A stretch of 64,000 nucleotides of DNA from JAKAXS01 sp965279065. GTDB taxonomy: Bacteria > Pseudomonadota > Alphaproteobacteria > Rhizobiales > Hyphomicrobiaceae. The stretch covers positions 1,860,001 to 1,924,000 of the forward strand of contig OZ257134.1 in the NCBI GenBank assembly GCA_965279065.1. Direction: 5' to 3'. Position 1 is the stretch's first letter. Each line of letters begins with the position of its first letter. The position numbers were made by a program, and so were the translations under genes. The notes beneath the pieces are model-generated. The model saw only the letters and a program-made list of their open reading frames with translations, was not told where the DNA came from and ran no database searches. Positions 27,474 to 35,798 of the stretch are shown here, one piece after another.

Positions 27474-28229
27474 CTAGCGCCGGCGCAATAGATAGGTGTC
27501 CATGACCCAGCCCGCCTTGACTTTCAAGGCGGCGCGCGCCGTTGCGATGTCCTCGATGACGTCGTCCAGCCGTCCGGCAATCAGCACTTCGTCCGCGCTG
27601 CCCAGCGCCGCGCCCCAATAGATGTCGAGATCCCGTCCGGTCAACGCGCGGCACGCAAGTTCCCCGTCGAGCATGACGACGACGCTAGAGTTGCCAGGTG
27701 GCAAGCCGTCCTCGCGCAGCTTGCGCCCCGTGGTGATATGCACCGCCTCGCCGATGTCGTTGAGGCCGATACGGTGCCGCGCCGCCAGGATCTGGATGCT
27801 GCTGATCCCGGGAACGATCTGCAGCGCGATGTCGAGATCGCCGCCGCCCATCGCCCGTTCCACGACCCGCAGCGTGCTGTCGTAGAGCGCCGGGTCTCCC
27901 CACACGAGGAAGCCGCCACAGCCGCCATCCGGCAGATGCTCCAGGATCGCCGCCCGCACGCGGTCCGCCCGCTCCTGGTGCCAGGCCTCCACGCCGGCGC
28001 GATAGCCGGCCGAGGCATCGCGCTGCGGACTGTCGATGTCGACGAAGCGATACTCCGGCCGCGTGATGAAGCGCGCGCACAGCGCCTTGCGCACCGCCAG
28101 CAGCTCCGCCTTCTCCTCCCCCTTGTCGAACCCGAAGAAGACATCGACCTCGTTCATCGCCGCGATGGCCTGCTGCGTCACGAAAGCCGGATCGCCGGTG
28201 CCGATGCCGATGAGGTGCAGTCGCCTCAC
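27474..28229 (-). CDS. cobF: Precorrin-6A synthase (deacetylating), CobF
   Basis: 251 residues. SAM-dependent C1 methyltransferase of the aerobic cobalamin pathway that methylates precorrin-5 and removes the acetyl group. It belongs to the tetrapyrrole methylase fold: LHLIGIGTGDPAFVTQQA at the start, GFLVWGDPALYDSTLRVVE and VPGISSIQILAARHRIGLN later. Its start overlaps the stop of the upstream Kef-type gene by four bases (ATGA). No other cob gene is nearby. Confidence 0.93.
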   Translation of the reverse strand: MRRLHLIGIGTGDPAFVTQQAIAAMNEVDVFFGFDKGEEKAELLAVRKALCARFITRPEYRFVDIDSPQRDASAGYRAGVEAWHQERADRVRAAILEHLPDGGCGGFLVWGDPALYDSTLRVVERAMGGGDLDIALQIVPGISSIQILAARHRIGLNDIGEAVHITTGRKLREDGLPPGNSSVVVMLDGELACRALTGRDLDIYWGAALGSADEVLIAGRLDDVIEDIATARAALKVKAGWVMDTYLLRRR

Positions 28230-30073
28230 GTGCTTGCGTCCACGGCGGGCGTCGCACCGACATCGGCCGACGCCGGCTCACTAGGCACCGTGGCGGCCGT
28301 CACCGCCGGCTGCCGCTTCGGCGGCGTCAGTGGCGTCGGCTTCATGCGGTTGCTGTGCAGCAGCTTCGCCCCCGCCGCCAGCCCGCCGACGACCTCCAGC
28401 TTGAAGCGCTCCGCGTCGCGGCGGCGGATGTCGGCCACGATCTCCACCACCTCCGCCTCGTTGGCGCCGACCGCCGCCAGCGCCATGCCGCCGAGCACCA
28501 GTGCGCTCTCGAACGTCTCGCGCATCTGCTGGTCCACGCCCTGCTGGATCAGCTTCAACGCATGCTCGCGGTCGAACGACCGCACCAGCAACTGCGCGTT
28601 GGGGAACTCGGCCTGCGCCAGTTCCACGATCCTGTCCGTCGCCTCCCGCTTGTCGACGCACACGCCGATCGCACGCGCCGACGCCGCGCCCGAGGCATGC
28701 AGCACGTCGAGCCGCGTGCCGTCACCGTAATAGACCTTGAAGCCGAACTCCTCGGCACTGCGGATCATCTCCGTATCGGTATCGATGATGGCAACGTCGA
28801 TGCCGCGCGCCAGCAGCAGCTGGCTCATCACCTGCCCCACGCGCCCGAAGCCGATGATCAGCACCGTCCCCTTGAGATCGTCCGCCTTGTCGATGCCGTC
28901 CATCGACGCTTTGGCGCTCGGTAGATAGCGCAGCCCCAGCACCAGCAGCGGCGTCAGCGCCATGGACAGGATGACGGTCGCCGACAGCGCGGCATTGGTC
29001 GGGCCGTCGAAAATGCCGGCCATCACGGCAGCGGAGAACAGCACGAACGCGAACTCGCCGCCCTGCGCCATCAGCGCCGCGCGATGCGTCGCCTCGCTCG
29101 CGTTCGAACGGAAGATCACGGCCACCAGCCAGATCGCGATCGCCTTCAGCGTCATGTAGACCGCGACGCTCGCCAGCACGGTGCGCCATTCGCGCGCCAT
29201 CAGCCCGAGATCCAGCGTCATCCCCACGCTGAGGAAGAACAACCCCAGTAGCAGCCCGCGGAACGGCTCCACGTCGGCCTCCAGCTGATGCCGGAAACTT
29301 GATTCCGACAGCAGCACGCCGGCGAGAAACGCCCCCATCGCCGCCGACAGGCCGCCAGCCTGCATCAGCAGCGCCGAACCGAGCACCACCAGCAGGGCCG
29401 CCGCCGTCATGATTTCCCTGGCACGCACATTGGCCAGCAGCCGGAACAGCGGATTGAGCAGGAAGCGCCCGGCAATGATCAGTGCTGCCGTCGCCCCGAC
29501 CGCTAGCACGATCGGCTGCCATCTGAGCCCCGCGTCGGACTGGATCGTCGGGCTGAGGAAGGCAACGATCGCCAGCAGCGGCACGATCGCCAGGTCCTCC
29601 AGCAACAGGATCGAAACGATCTTCTGTCCCGCCGGCGTCGAGGTCTCACCGCGCTCCTCGATCACCTGCAGCACGACGGCCGTCGACGTCATGACGAAGC
29701 CCATCGCCGCAACGAAGGCCACCGCCGGCGCGAAGCCGTAGTAAATGCCGGCGGCCGTCAGCACGGCGCCCGCCACGACGACCTGCGCCAATCCCAGACC
29801 GAAGATCTGCTTGCGCAATCCCCACAGCCGCGACGGCATCATTTCCAGGCCGATGATGAACAGCAGCATCACGACGCCGAGCTCGGCGACATGCAGGATC
29901 GATTGACCGTCGGTGAATAGCCGCAGCCCGAACGGTCCGATAGCGACGCCCGCCGCCAGATAGCCCAAAACCGATCCGAGCCCGAGCCGCTTGAACAGCG
30001 GCACGGCAACCACGGCGGCCGTCAGCAAAGCGACCACATGCCCGAGGTCGCTCCCCGTCCCCTCCGCCGCCAT
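28226..30073 (-). CDS. Monovalent cation:proton antiporter-2, KefB/KefC type
   Basis: 615 residues. Twelve or so transmembrane helices up to about residue 385 form the Na+/H+ exchanger domain (FIIGLEMMPSRLW, LLLEDLAIVPLLAI), followed by a RCK N-terminal (TrkA-N) domain starting VLIIGFGRVGQVMSQLL near residue 405 that binds nucleotide. Such proteins release K+ in exchange for H+. The start ATG 30073 has GGAGGT seven bases upstream; a GTG four codons earlier is weaker. Overlaps cobF by four bases. Confidence 0.93.
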   Translation of the reverse strand: MAAEGTGSDLGHVVALLTAAVVAVPLFKRLGLGSVLGYLAAGVAIGPFGLRLFTDGQSILHVAELGVVMLLFIIGLEMMPSRLWGLRKQIFGLGLAQVVVAGAVLTAAGIYYGFAPAVAFVAAMGFVMTSTAVVLQVIEERGETSTPAGQKIVSILLLEDLAIVPLLAIVAFLSPTIQSDAGLRWQPIVLAVGATAALIIAGRFLLNPLFRLLANVRAREIMTAAALLVVLGSALLMQAGGLSAAMGAFLAGVLLSESSFRHQLEADVEPFRGLLLGLFFLSVGMTLDLGLMAREWRTVLASVAVYMTLKAIAIWLVAVIFRSNASEATHRAALMAQGGEFAFVLFSAAVMAGIFDGPTNAALSATVILSMALTPLLVLGLRYLPSAKASMDGIDKADDLKGTVLIIGFGRVGQVMSQLLLARGIDVAIIDTDTEMIRSAEEFGFKVYYGDGTRLDVLHASGAASARAIGVCVDKREATDRIVELAQAEFPNAQLLVRSFDREHALKLIQQGVDQQMRETFESALVLGGMALAAVGANEAEVVEIVADIRRRDAERFKLEVVGGLAAGAKLLHSNRMKPTPLTPPKRQPAVTAATVPSEPASADVGATPAVDAST

Positions 30074-30184
30074 ACGCACCTCCACACTGTGAGAATTTCC
30101 AGGGCGATATCATACACAGGCCCTCGCGGCCACCAACCCCGGCGCGTCCACGTGCCCTGCCGCGCGCGCTGTGTCGTAGCAAGG

Positions 30185-30766
30185 TTAACCGGCAGCAGTG
30201 CCGGCTTGATCGCGCCGCCAGGTCTCGATGCGCTCCATCAGCCAGCTCCACGCCACCTGCTCGCGTTCGCCGGCGGTCTTTGCGATCGCGATGTCGAGAT
30301 ACTTGAGCTCGGCTTCGACTTTTTCCACCGGCAGCATCTTGAGGCGCGTCACCAGCACGGCGCACTCGATAACCGCCGCCTGCGCGCGGTTGAAGCCTTC
30401 GAACGGCGCGTGCGTCTCTTGGTGCACGATCTCGCAGTGAAACCGTGGCCGCAACGCGTCCTCGGTCACACGCTGCACCTGCAGCTCCCAGTGCGTCAGG
30501 GCCTCGGCAAGGCGCACACCCTTGACGCGGTCGGCGGCGATCAACGGCCAGTCGCGTCGCCCGGTGATGCACCCGGCAAACACGCGTACGTCGTCGGTGT
30601 GGCTGGCGACCGCGAATGGCACCGCACGCAGGTTGTCCAGCGTGCGTGACGGCTGGAACGGCGCCACGATCCACCCGGCCCCGTCGGCAATCAGGCCCAG
30701 CGGCGCGATGTGGGCCATACCCTGTGCATCCATGGTGGTGACGATCGTTTCCACGATGCGCGGCAT
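30185..30766 (-). CDS. DUF447 family protein of the methanopterin/methanofuran C1 gene set
   Basis: 193 residues. The N-terminal part (PRIVETIVTTMDAQGMAHIAPLGLIAD) fits DUF447, a split-barrel, flavin-reductase-like family shared by methanogens and H4MPT-using methylotrophs. Its reaction is not established. It ends the eight-gene minus-strand operon, starting ten bases after the mfnE stop with a GGAGGTTTC ribosome binding site. Co-occurrence with mfnB and mfnE points to cofactor synthesis or use. Confidence 0.8.
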   Translation of the reverse strand: MPRIVETIVTTMDAQGMAHIAPLGLIADGAGWIVAPFQPSRTLDNLRAVPFAVASHTDDVRVFAGCITGRRDWPLIAADRVKGVRLAEALTHWELQVQRVTEDALRPRFHCEIVHQETHAPFEGFNRAQAAVIECAVLVTRLKMLPVEKVEAELKYLDIAIAKTAGEREQVAWSWLMERIETWRRDQAGTAAG

Positions 30767-30776
30767 GAAACCTCCG

Positions 30777-31448
30777 TTAGCGGATGCGCGCCCGCGCGCG
30801 CGGTCCCGACCGGCTGGCCGCGGTGGGTCGCGCCGAGCCCAGCATCTGCGCCAGCTTCACTTCCTCGCCCGGACCAATGATCGTCCAGTCGAGATTGGCC
30901 CGCGTCGCGATCGCCGCGAAGATCGCATCCACCACGCCCTCTCGCGCCAGGTCGAACGCCGAAGCGCCTTCGTCCACGTTGCGCGATTTCACCAGCACGA
31001 CGTGCGAGCAGCGCATCCGTTCCGCCAGACGCGCGGCCAGGCCGTCCGACGTGATCGACCAGTTGGCCGGAATCTCGTTGTCGCCGTCGCACATCTTGTG
31101 CGGCTGCCATACGGGTAGCTTTCCCTTGCGCCAGATCGCCCGCATCGTCGCTACGCTGTCGGCACCCATCAACCGAGGCTGCAGGTCCATCAGCAGCTCG
31201 GCCGTCTGGTGCATGGCGAGGATAGCCATGCGATGCGCCGCCTCGTCGGAGAACTGGTAGTCGGCCTGGGCGCTGCGCACCGTGTCGGCGAACACTCCGC
31301 CGCCCGGCACCACGACCAGACGCCGGCTGGCGCGCGCCACGATGTCGAGGGCGCCGCCGATGCGATCGTTCTCGGCAAGGCTTCCCCCGATCTTGACGAT
31401 CAGCGGCGGCGGCACCTTGACCTTCTGAATGGCGTCATCCGGCATCAT
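30777..31448 (-). CDS. mfnE: Amino acid kinase family protein, MfnE-like (methanofuran precursor kinase)
   Basis: 223 residues. Amino-acid-kinase fold: VKIGGSLAENDRIGG at the phosphate-binding start, LVVVPGGGVFADTVR, and NWSITSDGLAARLAERM further on. In methanogens MfnE phosphorylates 5-(aminomethyl)-3-furanmethanol phosphate on the way to methanofuran. Methylotrophs with Fhc need a related cofactor (methylofuran), and mfnB is in the same operon, so this role is likely. The start ATG 31448 overlaps the previous stop (ATGA). The C-terminal 15 residues are Arg/Ala rich. Confidence 0.8.
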   Translation of the reverse strand: MMPDDAIQKVKVPPPLIVKIGGSLAENDRIGGALDIVARASRRLVVVPGGGVFADTVRSAQADYQFSDEAAHRMAILAMHQTAELLMDLQPRLMGADSVATMRAIWRKGKLPVWQPHKMCDGDNEIPANWSITSDGLAARLAERMRCSHVVLVKSRNVDEGASAFDLAREGVVDAIFAAIATRANLDWTIIGPGEEVKLAQMLGSARPTAASRSGPRARARIR

Positions 31449-31804
31449 CGGCTCGCCACGCGCGGGCGTGTGATCTCGACCCCGCGCACCGGCCCGCGCT
31501 CGAGCTTCTCGATGCGCACCCGCACCGACGAGAAACGCTTGTCCTTCAGCAGGCGCGCGCAAATCCGTTCGGCGAAAGTTTCGACCAGCTCGATATGCCC
31601 TGCCCCCGAGATGTCGTCGATGGCGTCTATGATGTCGGTGTAGGAGGGCACCTCGGCCATTTCATCGCGCGTCGCATGCACGCCGTGCGCCAAATACGCA
31701 TCGACTGTGAGCCGCACCTTCTGCGTGGTGCCGTGCTCTTCGGCATAGACGCCGATGTGGCAGTCGATCACGTAGTCCTTGACGAAAATCGCATCGCCGC
31801 TCAT
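31445..31804 (-). CDS. folB: Dihydroneopterin aldolase (FolB-like)
   Basis: 119 residues, FolB length. The family splits 7,8-dihydroneopterin to 6-hydroxymethyl-dihydropterin, a step shared by folate and methanopterin synthesis. Visible motifs are VKDYVIDCHIGVYAEEHG (with the catalytic glutamate region), SYTDIIDAIDDI, HIELVETFAERIC and VRVRIEKLERGP with the catalytic lysine. Its place between mfnB and mfnE suggests service to tetrahydromethanopterin rather than, or besides, folate. Overlaps both neighbours by four bases. Confidence 0.85.
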   Translation of the reverse strand: MSGDAIFVKDYVIDCHIGVYAEEHGTTQKVRLTVDAYLAHGVHATRDEMAEVPSYTDIIDAIDDISGAGHIELVETFAERICARLLKDKRFSSVRVRIEKLERGPVRGVEITRPRVASR

Positions 31805-32538
31805 GACGCCAGCGCCTTCGAATGCGCGAAAGCTTGGTCGGTCGCGCGTCCGTTCAGCGCCCGCCGCACGGCCCTGACGGCGATGACGTCGAGTGCGCCC
31901 TTGCGCTGGCTTCCGCTGCACAGCGCGCCACGGAATCCTAAGATATCCGGACCAATCTCGCGCAGCGGCGTCACGTGCTCCAACCGCAACGAGCCGGCCA
32001 GGCCCGCGAACATCGCATGCGCCCGCACCAACGCCACGAACTGGGCCAGGTGCTCAGCGCTCATATGGTCGACAAGAGCCCCGTTCGCCTTGCCCGCCGT
32101 GTCGAGCAGAACGCCGGCAAATCCGGCGGCCGCCAGGTCCGCGACGAGCGAAAAATCAGGTTCCAGATCGGCAAACAGCACGGCCACGAGCCGGCTATCC
32201 TTGAGATCGAGCCGACCCAGTGCCGCCACGGCTGTTTTCACGCCATCGCCCGGGAAGAAGCCCGCCTTGACATAGTCGACGCCCGTCGCCGCCATCGCCT
32301 GGACGGCTGCGCAAAGCGGCACGGCCTCGCATGGCAGATCACCGATGGTCGCGCTGACAGGCACGCTCGCCGGGATCGTCCGCCGGATCCGGGCAATCGT
32401 CGCCTGGGGCAGCGCACCCAGCGCGCCCGCCGCCGGCTCCTTGCAGTCGATGATGTCGGCGCCCTCGGCCAGGGCCAAGCGCGCTTCATCCTCGTTCCTC
32501 ACACTGGCAAGGAAACGGATGTGCCGGGGGCTCCCCAT
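31801..32538 (-). CDS. mfnB: (5-formylfuran-3-yl)methyl phosphate synthase (MfnB)
   Basis: 245 residues of the MfnB (DUF556) family: RFLASVRNEDEARLALAEGADIIDCKEP at the start with the Schiff-base lysine region, VSATIGDLP, GVDYVKAGFF, and LVAVLFADLEPDF. In methanogens MfnB condenses two glyceraldehyde 3-phosphate molecules to make the furan ring of methanofuran. ATG 32538 is taken as the start; a GTG at 32553 that overlaps the ABC ATPase stop is in frame but lacks a ribosome binding site. Confidence 0.87.
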   Translation of the reverse strand: MGSPRHIRFLASVRNEDEARLALAEGADIIDCKEPAAGALGALPQATIARIRRTIPASVPVSATIGDLPCEAVPLCAAVQAMAATGVDYVKAGFFPGDGVKTAVAALGRLDLKDSRLVAVLFADLEPDFSLVADLAAAGFAGVLLDTAGKANGALVDHMSAEHLAQFVALVRAHAMFAGLAGSLRLEHVTPLREIGPDILGFRGALCSGSQRKGALDVIAVRAVRRALNGRATDQAFAHSKALAS

Positions 32539-32549
32539 GCAGTCAGCTC

Positions 32550-33278
32550 TCACGTGTCATGAAATATGCGTCTCTGCTCGGCGCGGACTTTCTCTGGATC
32601 CAAACGATCCTCAGGTGAAAGCCGCACGGCCTCGTCCTGAACGAGTGTTGCAGAGGGCCCCGACAGACGCAAGATACGCGTACCCAGCATCACCGCCTCG
32701 TGACGGTCGTGCGTCACGAAAAGCACGGTCGTTGGCCGCCGATGCCACAAATCGATCAGCAATTGCCGAAGGTCCCGAGCCGTCGGATCGTCGAGCGACA
32801 CAAAGGGCTCATCCATCAGCAGAATGTCGGGCTCCAGCACGAAGCCGCGCGCCAACGCGACGCGTCGCTGCATGCCCAGCGACAGCCGCTCCGGATACGC
32901 CGACGCGTAGCTCGTCAGCCCGACCCGCGCCAGCAGTTCCGGGATGCGTTCATGCCGCGCATCACCCGGCGGCAGCACCAGGGAAATATTCTCCTCCACC
33001 GTGCGCCAGGGCAGCAGTCGCGGCGACTGGAAGATGTAGCCAAGCGTCGGCTCGCCACTGCCAAGGTCGATCTTGCCCTCGAACTCCCGATCGAGACCGG
33101 CGAGAATGTTCAGCAGCGTCGACTTCCCGCAGCCCGACGGCCCCGTCACCACCACGAACGACCGATGCTCGATGGCAAAATCGATGTCGCGCAGCACCAT
33201 GTGCGCCTCGCGATTGGCGACCGGTGGAAACACTTTGCGGTCGACACGGACGCGGTAGGGCTCGTTCACCGGCGCCAT
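32550..33278 (-). CDS. ABC transporter ATP-binding protein (nitrate/sulfonate/taurine type)
   Basis: 242 residues. Walker A GPSGCGKST near residue 46-54, Q-loop in YIFQSPRLLPWRT, signature replaced by the variant LSLGMQRRVALAR (the usual LSGGQ second position is Leu-Gly-Met), Walker B ILLMDEPFVSLDD and H-loop FVTHDRHEA. It resembles SsuB/TauB importers. Overlaps the permease gene by 13 bases and ends 11 bases before the mfnB ATG. The altered signature motif is unusual but still fits a working ATPase. Confidence 0.9.
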   Translation of the reverse strand: MAPVNEPYRVRVDRKVFPPVANREAHMVLRDIDFAIEHRSFVVVTGPSGCGKSTLLNILAGLDREFEGKIDLGSGEPTLGYIFQSPRLLPWRTVEENISLVLPPGDARHERIPELLARVGLTSYASAYPERLSLGMQRRVALARGFVLEPDILLMDEPFVSLDDPTARDLRQLLIDLWHRRPTTVLFVTHDRHEAVMLGTRILRLSGPSATLVQDEAVRLSPEDRLDPEKVRAEQRRIFHDT

Positions 33279-34066
33279 CTGTTCACCCGCGCTTCGATCG
33301 GTTGCAGGATCCCCATTTCGATGATTTGCACGACCAGAATGAACGAGACCGCATAGGCCAGGATCATCGACACGTCGAACAGCTGGAAGGCAGTGTGCAG
33401 CTGGAAGCCGACGCCGTTCGAACGTCCGAGCAGTTCCACCACCAGCACGATCTTCCAGACCAGCGACAGGCCGGAGCGCGCCGCGGCGGCAAAGAACGGC
33501 GCCAGTTGCGGTAGCGTGACGTGGCGCAGCGTCTTCCACCAGCCGAAGCGATAGATCTGCGCCATCTCATTGAGATCGCGCGACAGCGACCGAGCGCCTT
33601 CGCGCACAGTAACCGCAACATTGGGGATCTTGTTGACGGCCACCGCCAGAATGGCCGCCGTCTCTGTCAGACCGAACCACACATAACAAAGGATGATGAT
33701 CACCAGCGCCGGCAGGTTGAGGAAGAAGATGAGCCAGCTGTCGAACAGCTTGTCGGCCGTCTTGCTCTTGCCCAGCGCCAGACCCAGCGCTCCGCCGATG
33801 ATCATCGCCACCACGAAACTGATGACCACGCGTGCCAGCGTCATGCCGACGTGAAACAGCAGGTCGCCCGTGCGAATCTGCTCGATCAGCGTTTGCCAGA
33901 CTTGCAGCGGCCGCGGCAGATGCCGGTGATCGATCAAATTCGCCGCCACATCCCAGAAGATCAGGAAGATCAGCAGCGACCCGAGCGACCAGACGAGCCG
34001 CACCAGCCCGGCGTTGTTGGCGGAGACGTTTGCGGCGCTAGCTCGTAACGTGGAATAGTTCAGCAT
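33266..34066 (-). CDS. ABC transporter permease (SsuC/TauC-like)
   Basis: 266 residues with about six transmembrane helices. The cytoplasmic coupling loop EGARSLSRDLNEMAQIYRFGWWKTLRHVTLPQLAPF carries the EAA-type motif of importer permeases. Its start lies 29 bases inside the end of the binding-protein gene. Substrate not deducible. Confidence 0.92.
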   Translation of the reverse strand: MLNYSTLRASAANVSANNAGLVRLVWSLGSLLIFLIFWDVAANLIDHRHLPRPLQVWQTLIEQIRTGDLLFHVGMTLARVVISFVVAMIIGGALGLALGKSKTADKLFDSWLIFFLNLPALVIIILCYVWFGLTETAAILAVAVNKIPNVAVTVREGARSLSRDLNEMAQIYRFGWWKTLRHVTLPQLAPFFAAAARSGLSLVWKIVLVVELLGRSNGVGFQLHTAFQLFDVSMILAYAVSFILVVQIIEMGILQPIEARVNRWRR

Positions 34067-35024
34067 CGAACTGTGTACCGTGTCCTACGAGTTCCTGGTC
34101 GCCGACATCTACGAGAACTTGCATAAGCTTCTGAGCGGATTGCGTTTCCGCCGCGGTCCAAGGCCTGGGTATGCCAGACTTGTAGAACGCGGCAATCGAT
34201 TTCAGCTCGGTGTCCGAGGCCGGCTTGATCAGCGGCCGCAGTCGCTCCCAGGCCCCGTCCTGCTGCAGCGCTTCGTTGCCGAGTTGCATGCTCCTCAGGA
34301 AGGCGGCGATGGCGGCGCCCTTGGTCTTCTCCGTCTCCTCCTTCCAGAGAAAACCCACCATCGGCGGCACCGGGCTGACGCCGAGATCCTTCAGTACCGT
34401 ATCCATGCGCAACAGCTGCACATAGCCTTCGCTCGCAAGCCGCGCGGCATAGGTCCAGAAGTTGAGCACGCCGTCGAGCCGGCCGCTGCGCAGTTCTTCC
34501 GACAGCAGCGGCGCCGTGCCGAACGTCGGCGTGGCGAGGTCGGCAATATCCTTGCCGAGCGTCCGTCGCGAATACCCGCGCAGCAGCAGCCAGCTCTTAT
34601 CGATCGCCGAACCGGCCACGCCGAGTTTCTTGCCGGCTAGATCCCCCAGCTTGGTGACCTTGCCGTCGGCCGGCACCATGATCGCACCCAGCGCCGACGA
34701 GAACGGCGCGAACTTCACCTTCACGCCCATGCCGCGCTGGCGCATCGCCCAGGTCCAGTCGCTGACGATGATATCGGATTCGTCTGCCAGCAGCGCGATC
34801 GGGCCCGACTGGTTGGTCGCCACCTCGCGGACATCGATCTGCAGGCCATTCGCCTTGTCGAAGCCGTTGAAGCGCACTGTATCGAGCAGCCAGCTGAGCG
34901 ATCCGAACTTGACCGACGCCACTCTCAGCGTCGCCGTTTGCGCTTGCGCGCGGCCGGCGAAGGGAAACTTCGACAGTGCAAGCACCGCCGCCGCGCCGAG
35001 CACCAGCTGCCGGCGAGCGATCAT
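34038..35024 (-). CDS. ABC transporter substrate-binding protein (NMT1/THI5-like, aliphatic sulfonate type)
   Basis: 328 residues. The first 29 residues (MIARRQLVLGAAAVLALSKFPFAGRAQAQ) are a signal peptide with an RR pair, possibly Tat. The mature part is a type II periplasmic binding protein: LRVASVKFGSLSWLLDTVRFNGFDKANGLQ, then SDIIVSDWTWAMRQRG. It overlaps DUF2380 at its start and the permease at its end. Ligand unknown; the operon link to furan cofactor genes makes a C1-cofactor precursor or related compound one possibility, without direct proof. Confidence 0.88.
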   Translation of the reverse strand: MIARRQLVLGAAAVLALSKFPFAGRAQAQTATLRVASVKFGSLSWLLDTVRFNGFDKANGLQIDVREVATNQSGPIALLADESDIIVSDWTWAMRQRGMGVKVKFAPFSSALGAIMVPADGKVTKLGDLAGKKLGVAGSAIDKSWLLLRGYSRRTLGKDIADLATPTFGTAPLLSEELRSGRLDGVLNFWTYAARLASEGYVQLLRMDTVLKDLGVSPVPPMVGFLWKEETEKTKGAAIAAFLRSMQLGNEALQQDGAWERLRPLIKPASDTELKSIAAFYKSGIPRPWTAAETQSAQKLMQVLVDVGDQELVGHGTQFDAELFHVTS

Positions 35025-35533
35025 GGAGTGGCCTCGGCCTTGAGCATCCGATTCTTGGCGAGCCACTTGATCACGTTCTGCCAGGAGACGTCCGTATTGC
35101 CCTGCATCACGGCCTTCATGGTCCGCACCTTGTTGTTGGTCAGGTCGAACTCGCGCAGCGTCACATTCGTCAGCGACTCCGACGCCTTGTCGAAGACCCC
35201 GCTGATGACCACATCGGCGCCGAGCTTCTTGGCCAGATCCGCCTCGCACTGACACTTGTAGATGGGAGATGCCGCCTGCAGCTCTGTGTCGATCCCCGTC
35301 ACTTCCATCAGCTCGTAGCGACCGCTGGCTTTCATCAGCTCCTCGAGTTGCTTACCCGCGTCGACAAGGCGTTGTTTTTCTTCATCGTTCGCCTCACGCG
35401 GCGCGCCGAAGAAATCTTCCTCGCGCACCTGGAAGATTATCTCGAACGGCAGCACGGCGGCCTTCTGTGCAGCGCTCGCTTGCCCGGCCAGGCAGGCAAG
35501 CCCCAACAGGGCCGCCACGGCTTTGATCATCAT
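35021..35533 (-). CDS. DUF2380 family exported protein
   Basis: 170 residues. Signal peptide 1-23 (ending ASAAQ). The mature part, KAAVLPFEIIFQVREEDFFGAP ... ADLAKKLGADVVISGVFDKASESLTNVTLREFD, fits DUF2380, a family related to TolB N-terminal-like folds and often found next to such ABC transporters in methylotrophs. Start at the first of two ATGs (35533) after GGAGG. It begins the eight-gene operon and overlaps the next start (ATGA). Confidence 0.82.
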   Translation of the reverse strand: MMIKAVAALLGLACLAGQASAAQKAAVLPFEIIFQVREEDFFGAPREANDEEKQRLVDAGKQLEELMKASGRYELMEVTGIDTELQAASPIYKCQCEADLAKKLGADVVISGVFDKASESLTNVTLREFDLTNNKVRTMKAVMQGNTDVSWQNVIKWLAKNRMLKAEATP

Positions 35534-35798
35534 CCCGTCCTCCAATCGGCCGCGAGGCCCTTCTGCGGGAACCCCTTGCAAGCCATATAGAATGATAGCC
35601 TGTAACGTGTGCTAGGACACGGCAAGTAGCAAGCACCAGGCGATGCTACAAGCCTCACGGGCAAATAACATTCCCGCGAGGTCCCCCGACTTGGCTTGAC
35701 ATTCGGGTCGGGAAAGTTTGGCATGTAACAAAGTAACATCGGCTGCAACGGTGTTGCGACGGGCAGCGTTAAGCAGGCACGCTGCGTAGGAGGAGACT

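Noticed and set aside
32539..32553. GTG start for mfnB overlapping the ABC ATPase stop
   Set aside because: No ribosome binding site in front of it; the ATG 15 bases later fits MfnB family N-termini better.
35696..35725. TTGACA upstream of the LutA-like gene as a full promoter
   Set aside because: The -35 hexamer is perfect but no credible -10 box lies 16-19 bases downstream, so I did not call a promoter.
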